A stretch of DNA of 64,000 bases, from positions 3,417,583 to 3,481,582 of the forward strand of contig JYIP02000002.1 of NCBI GenBank assembly GCA_001051155.2. The letters run 5' to 3'. How positions within the stretch are numbered: position 1 is the stretch's first letter; the number at the start of each line of letters is the position of its first letter. The notes below the pieces were generated by a model, which had not been told where the DNA came from, did no database searches, and saw only the letters and a list, made by a program, of their open reading frames with translations. Made by a program: the position numbers and the translations under genes. Source of the stretch: Chrysoporthe austroafricana (lineage: Eukaryota > Ascomycota > Sordariomycetes > Diaporthales > Cryphonectriaceae). Below, one piece after another: positions 19,731 to 30,500 of this stretch.

Positions 19731-21602
19731 ATGTCTACTGAACCTCGACCGTCGCGCTTAACTTCTCCAACCCAGGAGGCGCCTCCCGGGGTTATTAACG
19801 AGGCTTTGGACCGAATCTCTAGACCTCGGCCGCCACCTTATCTCTTTGCAACCCGGCCACCTGCTCAGGCTGACGAGGCTGTCCAACTGGACGAGCCGTC
19901 CAACAAAGTCTCTGTCTCTGAACTCTTCGCAAAGCCCCAGTTGCAGGAGCTCGATCAATGCCAGGATGAATTGCAGGAGCAACTCGGCATCGAGAAATTG
20001 CGGCTGGAATGCCAGCCACGGGTCAGAATCCTCTTCCTACAACCCGCGGAAGGGCACCCTCTCCGCGTTTCTGACGCAGAGGAATTCCTCGCTCCAGCTA
20101 TGACCGATGACAGCCATCCGCTTGCGGCCAGGGTTCTGGGTGCTCAGCATAGCAGAGCGCAAGTTTCTTGTGCCTGCAAGTACCAGAGCTTGAGGTTAAA
20201 CCTGGTCTTCATCCCGTGGGATGAAAATGTACTCCTCAGTAATACAGGGACAGGGAAAATATCTGTGGAAGATAGACCGAACGCTATACATATTCTCGAG
20301 GTCCAGCCACAGGAAGTTATCGAGATCTTTCCAGGCTGTTGGAAGGTCTCTGACAATACGACGTCCATGGAATTCCGACTGCGACCCCGCCGGTATCGCG
20401 TCCTGGTTAAAGAGTACAGCGCGAAAAGAAGAGCCGGTCAATCATCGTCAAACTCGAAAAGAATGATCGTACCCAGCGCCCAGCTCCTGGCTCTGGCCGG
20501 AGAAGACCGCAATGCACAAGAGCCGATGCCTGTGGAGCCCTGCCTACATGTCGCACTTAGAGCCAATCCCTTACGCCAGAAGCAAACGCTTCATATGGTT
20601 GACGAAGTGACTGGAAAGCTTGAATATTCTGTTGAGTATCTCGACCATTATTCAAGCAGCAGCAAGAGCTATGATGTGATCAAGGCGATTTACAGTGAGC
20701 AATCTTCAAAGCCTATGGTCGTTGCGGTCAAGATGTGTAAGGTGGATTATTCGAGGGGGTCTCTGGTGATTCCGCAGGCCATATTTCAGTGGCAGCGTGA
20801 ATTCAAGGCACAACGCAAGCTTGAACATGTAAGCCCGATTGCTCTCCATGACTCCTGCAGTGCTAATTAAGTCCATTAGCCTTGCATCGCTAGTCTTGTT
20901 GGCTTTGATGCCCGCCTACTGCTGCTGATGGTTGAGCATAAAGAGTCGCGCAATCTCGAGGACCATCGCTGGCAGTATCGCGAAGGGAAAAACCGATATT
21001 TTTTCAAAGGTGATATTGCCGATGCGTGTACGATCGTTGCGGATATGGCCAGCGCGCTGGCATACCTTGCAGAGATGGGGATTGTGCATAATGATATTGC
21101 TCCAATGAATATCTTGTATAGCAGGATGGAAATTCCAGGCAAGGGTCCACAGGGACGGACGAAGTCTGGGGCTATCCTGATTGACTTTGGGACTGGACGG
21201 GTGCTTGCAGAGGAGAAAGGTGGCATTAGCGCCGGGAGGCCATGGTATGTAGCTCCTGAGTGGATGGGAGCCGTACGCGACCTACCTGCCGACGTCTGGT
21301 CTTTAGGAGTGGTGATGCTCTACCTCTTGCGCCGGATGAAATTGCCCCACAAGTGGTTCTCGTCCTGGAGTATTCACGACATCTCTCGGCAGGGATCAGA
21401 GGCAAGACGAATGATGCAGCGGTGGCTGGATGAGATTGATAAGCTTCGGGAAGGGCTGCGTGACTCTGGTAGGCAAGATGCTGGTGATAAGGGGAAACTG
21501 GAAAGACTTGTCGCGCAGATGCTGTCGGCAGTGGCTGAGCGGATCTCGGCAAATGAGTTAGCACGGGAGACTTCCAAGTGGGCGTCTGTACAAGCAAAAT
21601 GA
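19731..21602 (+). CDS. protein kinase with novel N-terminal domain (module copy 2)
   Basis: The two exons are 19731-20828 and 20880-21602. The 51-bp intron has donor GTAAGC, branch TGCTAATT and acceptor CATTAG, and phase is preserved, giving 606 aa from MSTEPRPSRLTS. The C-terminal kinase domain has the lysine in VVAVKMC, a helix-C glutamate, HNDIAPMN in the catalytic loop (aspartate and asparagine kept; alanine where serine/threonine kinases usually have lysine), DFG, APEW and ADVWSLGV. The N-terminal 300 residues carry a coiled segment (about 65-95) and a domain shared with copy 1: L.F.PWDE, then FPGCWKV and FRLRPRRYRV. HND replaces HRD in both kinases. The basic-tailed partner is divergent at 19018. 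Confidence 0.8.
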
Positions 21603-21759
21603 TTTGTCCGGCAGCTTGAGGGATTTCTTATTACCCATTATCCCAATTCAAGAAACTATAATTCAATATTGGATTCCTGATACTCATTCCAGTACTTAAA
21701 CCCATAGCATACCCGTATACACAAGTCACCTTGTTGCTTAGCACGAGTACCAAATTATT

Positions 21760-22311
21760 ATGGAGGAATTCAGGGTCGGCATTTGCCTTATCCAGCAGCA
21801 AGACCTTTTCTTCGATTTCGATCACGAGAAAAATGATGCCGCTATAGAAAGGCTTGCGCGTGTATTAAGGCTTGCATGTGAAGACCAACAGAATCAGCTT
21901 CCGGTTGCAATCATATCAGACGAACTGTACCAGGTCCTCGAGGATTCCGCCGTAACAATAGAAGACCTTGCCAGTTCTGGACTACCATTTCCAAAGCTGT
22001 TCCTATCAAACAAATTGCTCTGCCTTCATGGCAAGCAGCGTTATGAGGCAGTTCTCCAGGAGATGGGGCCTGGAATGTAGTGGACGGTGAAGTTATTATT
22101 CCCTCCGGGAGCGATCTAAGCCAGATCCCAGCTTTGCACAAAGAGATCGATCAATACTTCTATCAAACCCCGCCTTCAGATGGAGACGTATCGTGCGATG
22201 GAAGAGCGAAGAAAAACAGAAGAGAAGCAGGACATAAAGATGGGCGGACGGGAGGAAGCCCGAAATTTTATATTCGCAATACCACATACCAGCTATATCT
22301 CTAAACCGTAA
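21760..22311 (+). pseudogene. DUF3723-like remnant
   Basis: The first 106 codons (MEEFRVGICLIQQQDLFF) fit the DUF3723 pattern: a VGIC.IQQQDL opening, an ERLARV.RLAC helix, and SNKLLCLHGKQRYEA, a signature segment of that family. The frame meets TAG at 22078 exactly where the family usually has tryptophan (next residues WTV). Beyond it, recognisable pieces (IDQYFYQTPPSDGDV, then YRAMEERRKTEEKQDI and FIFAIPHTSYISKP) continue in other frames, so there are also frameshifts. The gene is broken. DUF3723 genes are frequent passengers of Starship elements. Confidence 0.6.
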
Positions 22312-22403
22312 AATGATCAGGGTATGATCTGACTTGGCTTCTCCCCACAAATCGTAATGCTATGCTGGTCAGTTTTGAACAGACTTGGGGCAGCTGGATA
22401 AAC

Positions 22404-23407
22404 TTACCATAGCATACGGGCCCAACCACAATCCTTCAAGCGTTTCTCCAGTTTATAGCCCTCCCTCGCACTGGACCGCGAAGTGACGACGCTCTTTGCT
22501 TCTTCTACAGCAAGGGCGAGCAGAGCTTCGCTCCTACCGTGTCCTCTCAGAGGCAACCATTCGCGGGCCGTGCTTACAAAGAATCCACGTGTCGTCAGAC
22601 GAGCCTCGAAATTTGGGTCTGCCACAATTCCATAAGAAGGAATTTGATCAAATATGGCGGCGAATCCCTCCCAGTGATTGCCCCCATCTTTGACGTGGTA
22701 GTCCATATCGAAGATCAAGAGTTTCCCGCCTGGCCTCAGCACACGCCAAGAATCATTAATGAATATATCCCATTCCGAAGAATCAAGACGGCCGGCAAGT
22801 CGTGCGCCTAGTACCAGATCTTGTGAATGATCTGGAATTGGCATTCGTCCATCCAAGGCGCAGACTGGCACAATGTAGCAATTCTTTATCGCACATTTAC
22901 CCAAGATATTGTAACTGTATAATGAGACATTCTTGTAATCGTCTATCGTAGTCAAGGACGTCTTGCGGTGCTGATAGGTAAGTTCGGGCCCCCAATGCAT
23001 GTGTAGGTCTCGGCAACCATAGTCAAGGATAGCTTTGCCCTCCCAGAATTGTGGTGTAATGAATGGGGCTGTGAAGAGATGAAGCTTGTTGGATGCGTGG
23101 CTGGCTTTTCGCGAGTACCAAGCAGTAGAGAGAGTACTTGGGGTTTCGCTATCCTGGTCTGGCAAGGAGTCGAGTGTCGACGTATGCATCAGACTGCCTA
23201 GCTCGTGATCATTGTTCTGAATTGTAACGTCCGGGCTTGTCTGACTTTTATTGGCTTGAAGCCCATAGCGAGTTTGCATTCGGAGCCACCTTCTTGGCCC
23301 TGAAAATACCTGTAGCACGGTTAGTCTGTTTTAGAACAATATAAAGGAGGGGAACATACGGGATTGCGGCTTTGTAGGGCCTGCGCATATGAGCGACGGG
23401 TTTCCAT
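22404..23407 (-). CDS. class I SAM-methyltransferase-like protein
   Basis: Exon 1 (23407-23360) encodes METRRSYAQALQSRNP. A 50-bp intron with donor GTATGT, branch ACTAACC and acceptor CTACAG leads to exon 2 (23309-22404). The product is 317 aa. AILDYGCRDLHMHWGPEL resembles the SAM-binding first motif (usually LD.GCG.G) but lacks the second and third glycines. DLVLGARLAGRLD and SWRVLRPGGKLLIFDMD match later strands of the fold, the latter being the common VLRPGG turn. The substrate is unknown. The altered first motif may mean weak or no cofactor binding. The gene starts about 120 bp from a 17-bp array on its upstream side. Confidence 0.6.
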
Positions 23408-23529
23408 ATTTATAAAAGAGCATAAGAGGATAGGGAAGTTACAGACATCAGAAATTTTTACGAAGCAAGAAGAACTACTATAATATAGGTGAGAGTAGGG
23501 TTATAAATAATAAGAAGTTCAGTAGTAGA

Positions 23530-23880
23530 GGGACTTTCAAGCAGTGCCTGACTCTAAGCAGCGTCTGACTTTAAGCAGCGCCTACTTTAAGCAGCGCTGA
23601 CTTTAAGCAGCGCCTGACTTTAAGCAATGCTAACTTTAAGCAGTGCCTGACTTNNNNNNNNNNNNNNNNNNNNNNNNNNNNNNGCGCCTACTTTAAGCAG
23701 CGCTGACTTTAAGCAGCGCCTGACTTTAAGCAATGCTAACTTTAAGCAGTGCCTGACTTTAAGCAGTGCCTGACTTTAAGCAATACCTGACTTTAAGCAG
23801 TGCTTACTTTAAGCAGCGCTTGACTTTAAGCAGTGCTTACTTTAAGCAGCGCTTGACTTTAAGCAGTGCCTGACTTTAAG
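23530..23880. repeat. 17-bp minisatellite, inverted relative to the 13.4-kb array
   Basis: Units of the type CTTTAAGCAGCGCCTGA are the reverse complement of the unit at 13392-13873. The array again lies between divergent genes: the methyltransferase-like gene (minus) and the FHA-like gene (plus). It contains a 30-base run of N. Confidence 0.95.
23654..23683. other. assembly gap (30 N)
   Basis: The 76 bases before the gap (23578-23653) and the 76 after it (23684-23759) are identical, so the gap probably joins contig ends that overlap within the repeat. Its true length is unknown and may be negative. Confidence 0.9.
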
Positions 23881-24010
23881 TTGTATGAGTCCGAGCAGTA
23901 GAAAGGGATTTCAGCAATAAAACTTTAAAAGGGCTTCAATACCTAGATAAAGATGAATATTGATCTCAATAATAACCAATTTCTTATATCATTTCTTACA
24001 ATAAGTAACC

Positions 24011-26200
24011 ATGAATCCTGTCTTTGCTACAATCTCTGCATACAATAACAGCCGAACTACTATGGATATCATTTACCAAAATCGCTTTTATCATAACTTG
24101 CCCCTGGACGAAACGAACTGCTCTCTGCCTATTTTCCCATTTCAGGTAGTTAATCTGACATTGAAAAGTCATGGCTTGGGGCCTCCTGGATTCATATTCG
24201 GTACGGCAAAAGGCTGTGACTTCTTATTGCCCGAACTCGAGGGGATCAGATTACGACATTGCGGTCTTCTCTTATATCCCCAGTGTTTGATGCTCCATGA
24301 CAAGTATGAAGTAAATGGCGGCAAAGGGATTACAATTACAATTGACGGTCAAGAATTGGGGACATGTCGTTGTTTTGATATTACTTTATGGGATGCGTCG
24401 ACTGCAGCCAGCGAAGTTCGTCTCGAATTCTACGATGGGTTCCAGATTACGCTGTCTATCAATATTCCGGCTCTGCAGCTCTGGTTCCAAACTTGGCCAC
24501 AGGCCTATTTGGAGGATAGTATGCAGTGGGATACTGCGGAGGAGGGCTCCTCCCAACAGGCCGGTCCGGAAGCTGGCATGCAGTGGGGTACTGCGGACGA
24601 CGCTTCCTCCCAACAGGCCGGTCCGGAAGCTGGCATGCAATGGGGTATTGCGGACGATGCTTCTTTCCAACAGGCCTGTCCGGAGGCCAGCATGTGGTTG
24701 GATATTGCAATGTTTCCAAGGGTCGTCCGGCCAGGCCTTCGACCGTACGTCACCCTATGACGCCTGCTGCGAAGGAGGGAACAGGCCGGTCCGGAAGCTG
24801 GCATGCAGTGGGGTATTGCGGACGACGCTTCCTCCCAACAGGCCGGTCCGGAAGCTGGCATGCAATGGGGTACTGCGGACGATGCTTCTTTCCAACAGGC
24901 TTGTTCGGAGGCCAGCATGTGGTTGGATATTGCAATGTTTCCAAGGGTCGTCCGGCCAGGCCTTCGACCGTACGTCACCCTATGACGCCTGCTGCGAAGG
25001 AGGGAACAGGCCGGTCCGGAAGCTGGCATGCAGTTGGATACTGCGGACGACGCTTCCTCCCAACAGGCCTGTCCGGAAGCTGGCATGCAGTGGGATACTG
25101 CGGACGACGCTTCCTCCCAACAGGCCTGTCCGGAAGCTGGCATGCAGTTGGATACTGCGGACGACGCTTCCTCCCAACAGGCCTGTCCGGAGGCTGGCAT
25201 GCAGTTGGACGAGGATATCCGGATCTGGCAAGAGCGGCAGGATCAACCATTCCGGATTTTGTCCTACTGTGGATGGAGCGTTGCGTTCGTGGAGAGCCTT
25301 GGACAGATCTCGATTGCGGCTCAAGATACTATTATCTTCCGTAACCTTGCTTTGCAAAACAAATTAGACGTTACGGCGCACGGATCCGACTTCAATTCCT
25401 GGTCATGGCTTCTCATCGATACGCTACGTCGATTGCTTCAGACACTCCGACAAGCCGATCTCCGGTATATTATAACACAAGTAGTTGACGTCTTCGACAA
25501 GGTATCATTGCAGAGCAAAGGATGCTACAAGTTCGAATTATCTAAACCGCCGCGCCCACGACTCCTCAGCCTCGATCTCAAAGGGAAACAATCGCCGTCC
25601 ATATTGTATATTCCTCCTGGCCGGCCTTATATACCTCAAAGCGGCTTACTACATACCAATACGGTTTTGTCACTTTTGAAACTGCCGGATCTCGAAGCCT
25701 TGAAATCCTATCTGAGCCCTCAGACTCCTCAGTATATCGAGTTGTCGGGCTATGGTTATGTTGAAGGGGAATATGTTACTCTTCACGAAATCAGGCTGCT
25801 TTGCCGACGTTACGATGCGAAAGAGCTTTACGAGAAGGGAAACCAATTCCAGCGCTGTCTCGCCTGGTTCGAAAAATTAAATCCGGATACTACAGAAACT
25901 GACGCTATTTTCAAACGCGTTATACGGCTTTCATTACCGCACAACACAGTCCGTTACCTGCCATCATACAACTCAATTCCCCTAGACGATATTATCTTTA
26001 CTTTCGACACTAAAGAGAAATCAGAAGCAATACGTCTTATCAAAAGCTACGGGGGAACCTTACATACTATTGATCTACTGTCGGGATTGTTGGAAGAGTT
26101 TGTTGATCTGGATATAATAAGTCGCGTATGGGAATGTCAGCCAGCAGCTTCTAACATAGCCGAGAAGATCGAGAAAAAGATATATGATCATTTGGATTGA
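24011..26200 (+). CDS. FHA-like protein with 19-aa repeats, frame interrupted by two TGA codons
   Basis: One frame spans 24011-26200 with stops only at 24758 and 24983, exactly 225 bp apart. Residues 1-165 resemble a forkhead-associated domain: GFIFGTAKGCDFLLPELEGI, RLRHCGLLLY, then LHDKYEVNGGKGITI, in the order expected for the phosphopeptide-binding loops, though the usual GR..S..H residues are only partly present. Eight units of 19 aa (MQWGTADDASSQQAGPEAG type) follow, then a C-terminal region of about 330 aa that I cannot name. Each stop could be removed by a 63-bp in-frame intron (24722-24784 and 24947-25009, donor GTCGTC, acceptor ACAG), giving 687 aa. The donor is weak, so the gene may instead be broken. 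Confidence 0.5.
24521..25198. repeat. 57-bp repeats within a 225-bp higher-order repeat
   Basis: Eight 57-bp units starting ATGCAGTGGGGTACTGCG lie in groups of 3, 2 and 3. The groups are separated by a spacer containing GTCGTCCGGCCAGGCC, and the whole block recurs at 225 bp. Both periods are multiples of three and at least two plus frames and several minus frames stay open throughout. Confidence 0.95.
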
Positions 26201-26582
26201 AAGGAGAACGAAAGATCTTCAAATGGCTAGGAAATAGATTATCTAAGAAAGATTCTACCTATCTACAAGCAATTACGACAGGCCGTTAGGTTCTATGAAG
26301 CGTGAAGCGGGATGCTATACATAAAACGCATATGGTTGCCAAAGCTGAGCCGGCCCCAATTATCAGAGAACGGAGCCGTACTAAAGATCGCATAATAACC
26401 TTCGTAAGGGCAGTCGAACTTAGGACTGTAAATAATAGCACGATGGACGGTATCCCAGTACTTTGCCAGTCTGGCAACCCGATACTTCTTGGCCTATTAA
26501 CCTGACCTAACCTCTTTAGTCACCCCATTTACAGAAAGCACAGAAGAACTTGTTCCCAAAGGCCAAAGCATGAATAGCATGC
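26201..26582. other. no supported gene
   Basis: 3' flank of the FHA-like gene and of the DUF3435 remnant (convergent). I see nothing coding. Confidence 0.5.
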
Positions 26583-27050
26583 TTAGGACTTAAGTAGAAA
26601 TATAGCCGACGGAGAAATTTGCATAGGCTTCCTGGGCCTTGGGAACTTCGCATTAGCCTTTATATTCCAAGCACTTTCCTTGCGCATGCAAAGTCGCCTT
26701 AATGCATCGATTAGGTCGATGCGTCGTTGATCCAAGTTTACTTCGCAGGCCTGCTGCCCTTCGTAAGCAAAGATCTCTGGGACTTCACGCCTTTCTGGAA
26801 GTTCGTACTCGACTATAGGCTTAATACCGGCCGAAGGCTTTTGGCCGTTAAGCTGGCGCTCTACCTCTTCATAGAGTGCTGAGTCGTGGAAATCACTGGT
26901 TGCTTGCCTGAATCGCTTCTGCCGTAACTGCTTTGTTGTCGTAAAGATCAGTTCCTTATAGCGAATGTATTCTTGGTCGAGCTCTGTGCCTTTTGCCCGG
27001 TTTCTACGTCCGTACTTCTCGTTGATCGCGGCTAGATACGCGGAACGTTC
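26583..27050 (-). pseudogene. C-terminal remnant of a second DUF3435 recombinase
   Basis: A 155-codon frame without a start codon opens right after an acceptor-like TTGACAG at 27051 and ends at TAA 26585-26583. Its sequence (KYGRRNRAKGTELDQEYIRY, then QLRQKRFRQATSDFH and VEYELPERREVPEI) has the charged helical pattern of the tail of DUF3435 proteins, downstream of the recombinase domain. No catalytic part is recognisable upstream, where the DNA is AT-rich and decayed. It lies 470 bp downstream of the intact DUF3435 gene, in the same orientation, so it may be an older copy of the same kind of element. Confidence 0.5.
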
Positions 27051-27523
27051 CTGTCAATATGTAGTAAGGACGGGATGGGAGTACGACCGCTTTTGAGATT
27101 TAAGTAATCGCAAGCATAGCTCTTATATTAGAAATAGCGCATAGAGAGCTATTTGAAAGCGCGAGCAACTTGTAAAGAATGCTAGAAAGCCTAGTTCAAG
27201 CGCAAGCAGCATTATCTTGCTGGAATTATAAATCAGAAGATTGTATATTGGATAGAATAAATCTAGAGCTCAGATTCAATCGATATATATATATATATAG
27301 CTATAATAGTCAGTAGGTGATGCTGACGCTCTGCGTCTATCTCAGTCATAAAGGGTTCGGATAGATGAGTTGCTTATTAGCTCTTGCCTGAGAATAGTTA
27401 ATCGTGAGTTTCTGGAGCAAGGCGTAAGATTGAGTTTCCTTAATAGCAAATATCGATTATTTAGTAAGGAAGAGCAATAAAAACTGAACTCTGAGCAAAA
27501 GAAAGCCTATTTTTCCTTCAAGC
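27051..27523. other. AT-rich decayed stretch
   Basis: AT-rich sequence with a short TA run at about 27282-27298. Small open pieces occur on both strands without a continuous gene. It probably contains the eroded 5' part of the DUF3435 remnant and other transposon debris. Confidence 0.45.
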
Positions 27524-30500
27524 CTAAGCACGGACTGCGCCTGTAAATCCCGGAGCTTCTCGAAATGCTACCAGCTCTTCATCAGCCTTACGCTTAATGC
27601 CCAGGACTGTATCGGGAGAATATAATGGCGCCAAAACAGAATCTTCGAGCAGGTGGCCAGGAAGCTGGATAGCATGTATACGCCAGGAGTGGTAGTCCTC
27701 AAAGCGTAGAGCCTCTTGGCCTTGCTGCTCGCAGAGCGGGCAAGCAAGCGGGGCCGACGACCGCCGAAAATGAGCCCGGATATGTACGATCAGGCCCCTC
27801 TGAGTGAGAAAGAGACGACAAAAGGGACAGCGCTCTATGGGCTGAGCGCCGTGTTGTGCAGAGATGTGAGAAATATAGGTATCGATACTGAGATTGTCCA
27901 TGTTAGGGCATGCTGGGCAAATGATGCTTTTGCAATTGTCGGCAAGGGAGCCGTCGTTATGGCTCCGGTTGATATGATGCATGAATCCGTGAGCGGGAAC
28001 TTGGCTGTTGCAGATAGCACAGGTGACTATAGCGGCGGCGATACTGGCCTTCGAGGCTAGGACGGCAGGACGGTCGGGGAAGGAAGGAGCATGCTGCTTT
28101 CCGTGGACTCTTTCCACATGGTTGCTCCACTGAGATGGTGTCTGCGTAATTGCTGGGGTGAAGCCGTGGCGCTTGCATTCAGGGCATTGGAACGAGGCTT
28201 GGAGCGTGGCTTTGTGTACCCGTGCGTGCCTCGTGAGTTCGTTGCGCCGCCCGAAGCTCAGCCCGCAGATCAAACAGGTAGGCCTGGTGATTTCCTTCTC
28301 ATCCTTCTTATCCTGGCCGACCTGTTCCTTATCTCGATTGGGTATAGAAGCCGGAAGTGATGGATATATATTACGAATCCCGCCGCTCGGTTCTCCCTCG
28401 CTCTCGCCGGATCTCTGCATAGCTGCAGTCTGGGCAATCTGGCCGACCTGGTCCTCGTCTTGGTTGCGCGCAGAAGCCGGAGGTGACGGGTGGACCCCAC
28501 GAGGGATTCGGGAGATCAACTCAAAGCTGCCCTCCATATAGCAGATCAGCCACTGCATGGCTGCAAGCGACCTGGGCTGCTGCTTCATTGAAGACGGCTC
28601 CCGGCGCCCACAAGTGCATCAGTCTGTCAATATCCAGTTTCAAATGTTGTCCCGAGCCATTGTAGTGCAGATACGGATCCTCTTGCATATTTCGGAGGCC
28701 GGCCTCGTCGTCTTCCTGCCGAAGTTTTGCAGTCCGTTCAAAATACCGTACTCGGCGCTCTCGGAGCTTTACTTCCTCGAAACGGGACCGCCAATATTTT
28801 AAGAGATTCTCGGCTTGCCTGATATCCTTTTGAGGGGCACCTTGAGCTTTCAATGAACCAAGGTCATTGCGCAGCTCCTGCATAGCAATGCCTGCCTCAA
28901 TCTCGCTCATTTCGTCTTGCGTAATATAAATCGGGGCGTAAGGATCATAATGTTGCGAAATGCCGGACGGCGCGAGATCTTCCGTAGACCCTGCGAGTTC
29001 GCCGAAATGTATCTTTTGAAGATCGACTCGGATATTCCGGCTCTGGTAATCTTTTTGGAACGTTTTGTTTGTATGTCCCATGATATAGCAGCGCGTAGTA
29101 CTAGTTGTATGCTCTATTTGCGACTTTTTAGACTGCGGGCGTCGAAAGGAATTCAAAAGGGGGAAAGGGAGAAGATGGCCGACCTACTATTGATAACTTC
29201 CCCGGCACCAACGCGAAGGCAGTAAGGGCGCGGTACCGTTTCAAAACCCGCAACGATGCAGAGCCGATACCAGTATGAGCGGAAGGTAGAGTAGCTTATA
29301 GTGATCACCCGTTTCTCGAGCATCTCTGGTTTCCATTCCAAAATCGTAGAGCCGCTGCTGCCGATTATAGGCTTGCGGATAATATCCTCTAAGCACTCAT
29401 ATTGTGCTTTGAATGCGCCCTGCTGCCAAGCTCGGGAAACAAGCAGGTGGGTGAAGCAGAGGAGCGGGGTAGGCATCAGTGCGAGATCGAGCTCGAACCT
29501 AAAATGCGATCAGATCCAGTAGCAACCGAAGGGGAGGAGGGGAGGGGGGCCGTATCGGAATTATAGCATACCGGTCTTCGTCTGATCCGACTAGCAGGGC
29601 GTCTCTTTTCCTCTTGTTACGGAAGAGGGTCAAGCTGACCTTGAGCCGTCGCCCACCCGGGCAGCTCTTGTCCCGCTTCAACCACGGTATTATATGCTTC
29701 CATAGGAGATTGGGCACCATTCCAGGTCTGCAGCCGGGGAGGAAGAGGATGAGCAGGTACATATGGAACATAACCCGGTTCTGCGGCGACATAGGGATAT
29801 GGTCTGCACTTTCCCATAATGTTCGTAGCAGTCTTTGAAGGTCTTCGGCTGTTGCTCCCGTCTTGCTATAGCCGCTATCGACAGTCAGACGGCCTTCGTC
29901 CTTCATAGTAGCGATTGCCTTTATAGATGCATTAGTTTCATCAATCTAGCTGCAAAAGCAGGCAGCCAATATATAACCAGGAAAGAAAAGGAAGCCAGAT
30001 CAAGGTATAAGCGGATTGAAGGGCTAGGTAGGGGAAGCAGAGACAGCGCAGGAGAAAAGCATAAACTGACCCTAGTAATATCTCGAACTGGCCCGATATC
30101 ACGAGCACCGTCTGTGCCTTGGGGGCGGGCGAGATGCATCCAAGCCTTATTGGGATCCTCCTTTCTCTGAGGCCTTATGAATATGGCCTCTGCAGCAGCA
30201 ATCAGCTGCTTTAGTATACTGTTTGCTGTTGAGAGGCATGTTACTGGTCTCAGCCTCTTTCTCAGCTTCCCGGAAGTATTCCAGGTCCGGGTCTCTCGGC
30301 CGGATTCCTTGATATACTCCTTGATAAAATTCACGACGATCTTCTTGGACGTATAGTCATTCCGAATGATATTTTCCCAAAACGTCTTATAGTCGTCGAT
30401 CTCTGGATGGCGATAGCACATCCACCTGATATCAAGTTAGCTCGGGAAGCTAAAGGTCCAAGATAGGATAAATGAAAACAAACATACTCAGTCCACTCAG

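Noticed and set aside
4781..21602. Assignment of the kinases to the Spok spore-killer family
   Set aside because: Both have kinase domains on a possibly mobile block, but I see no nuclease domain and the layout (kinase at the C-terminus with a separate partner gene) differs.
24505..25200. 231-codon minus-strand frame in the 57-bp repeats
   Set aside because: It consists only of the repeat read backward (MPASGQACWEEASSA units). Any frame in a stop-free repeat stays open.
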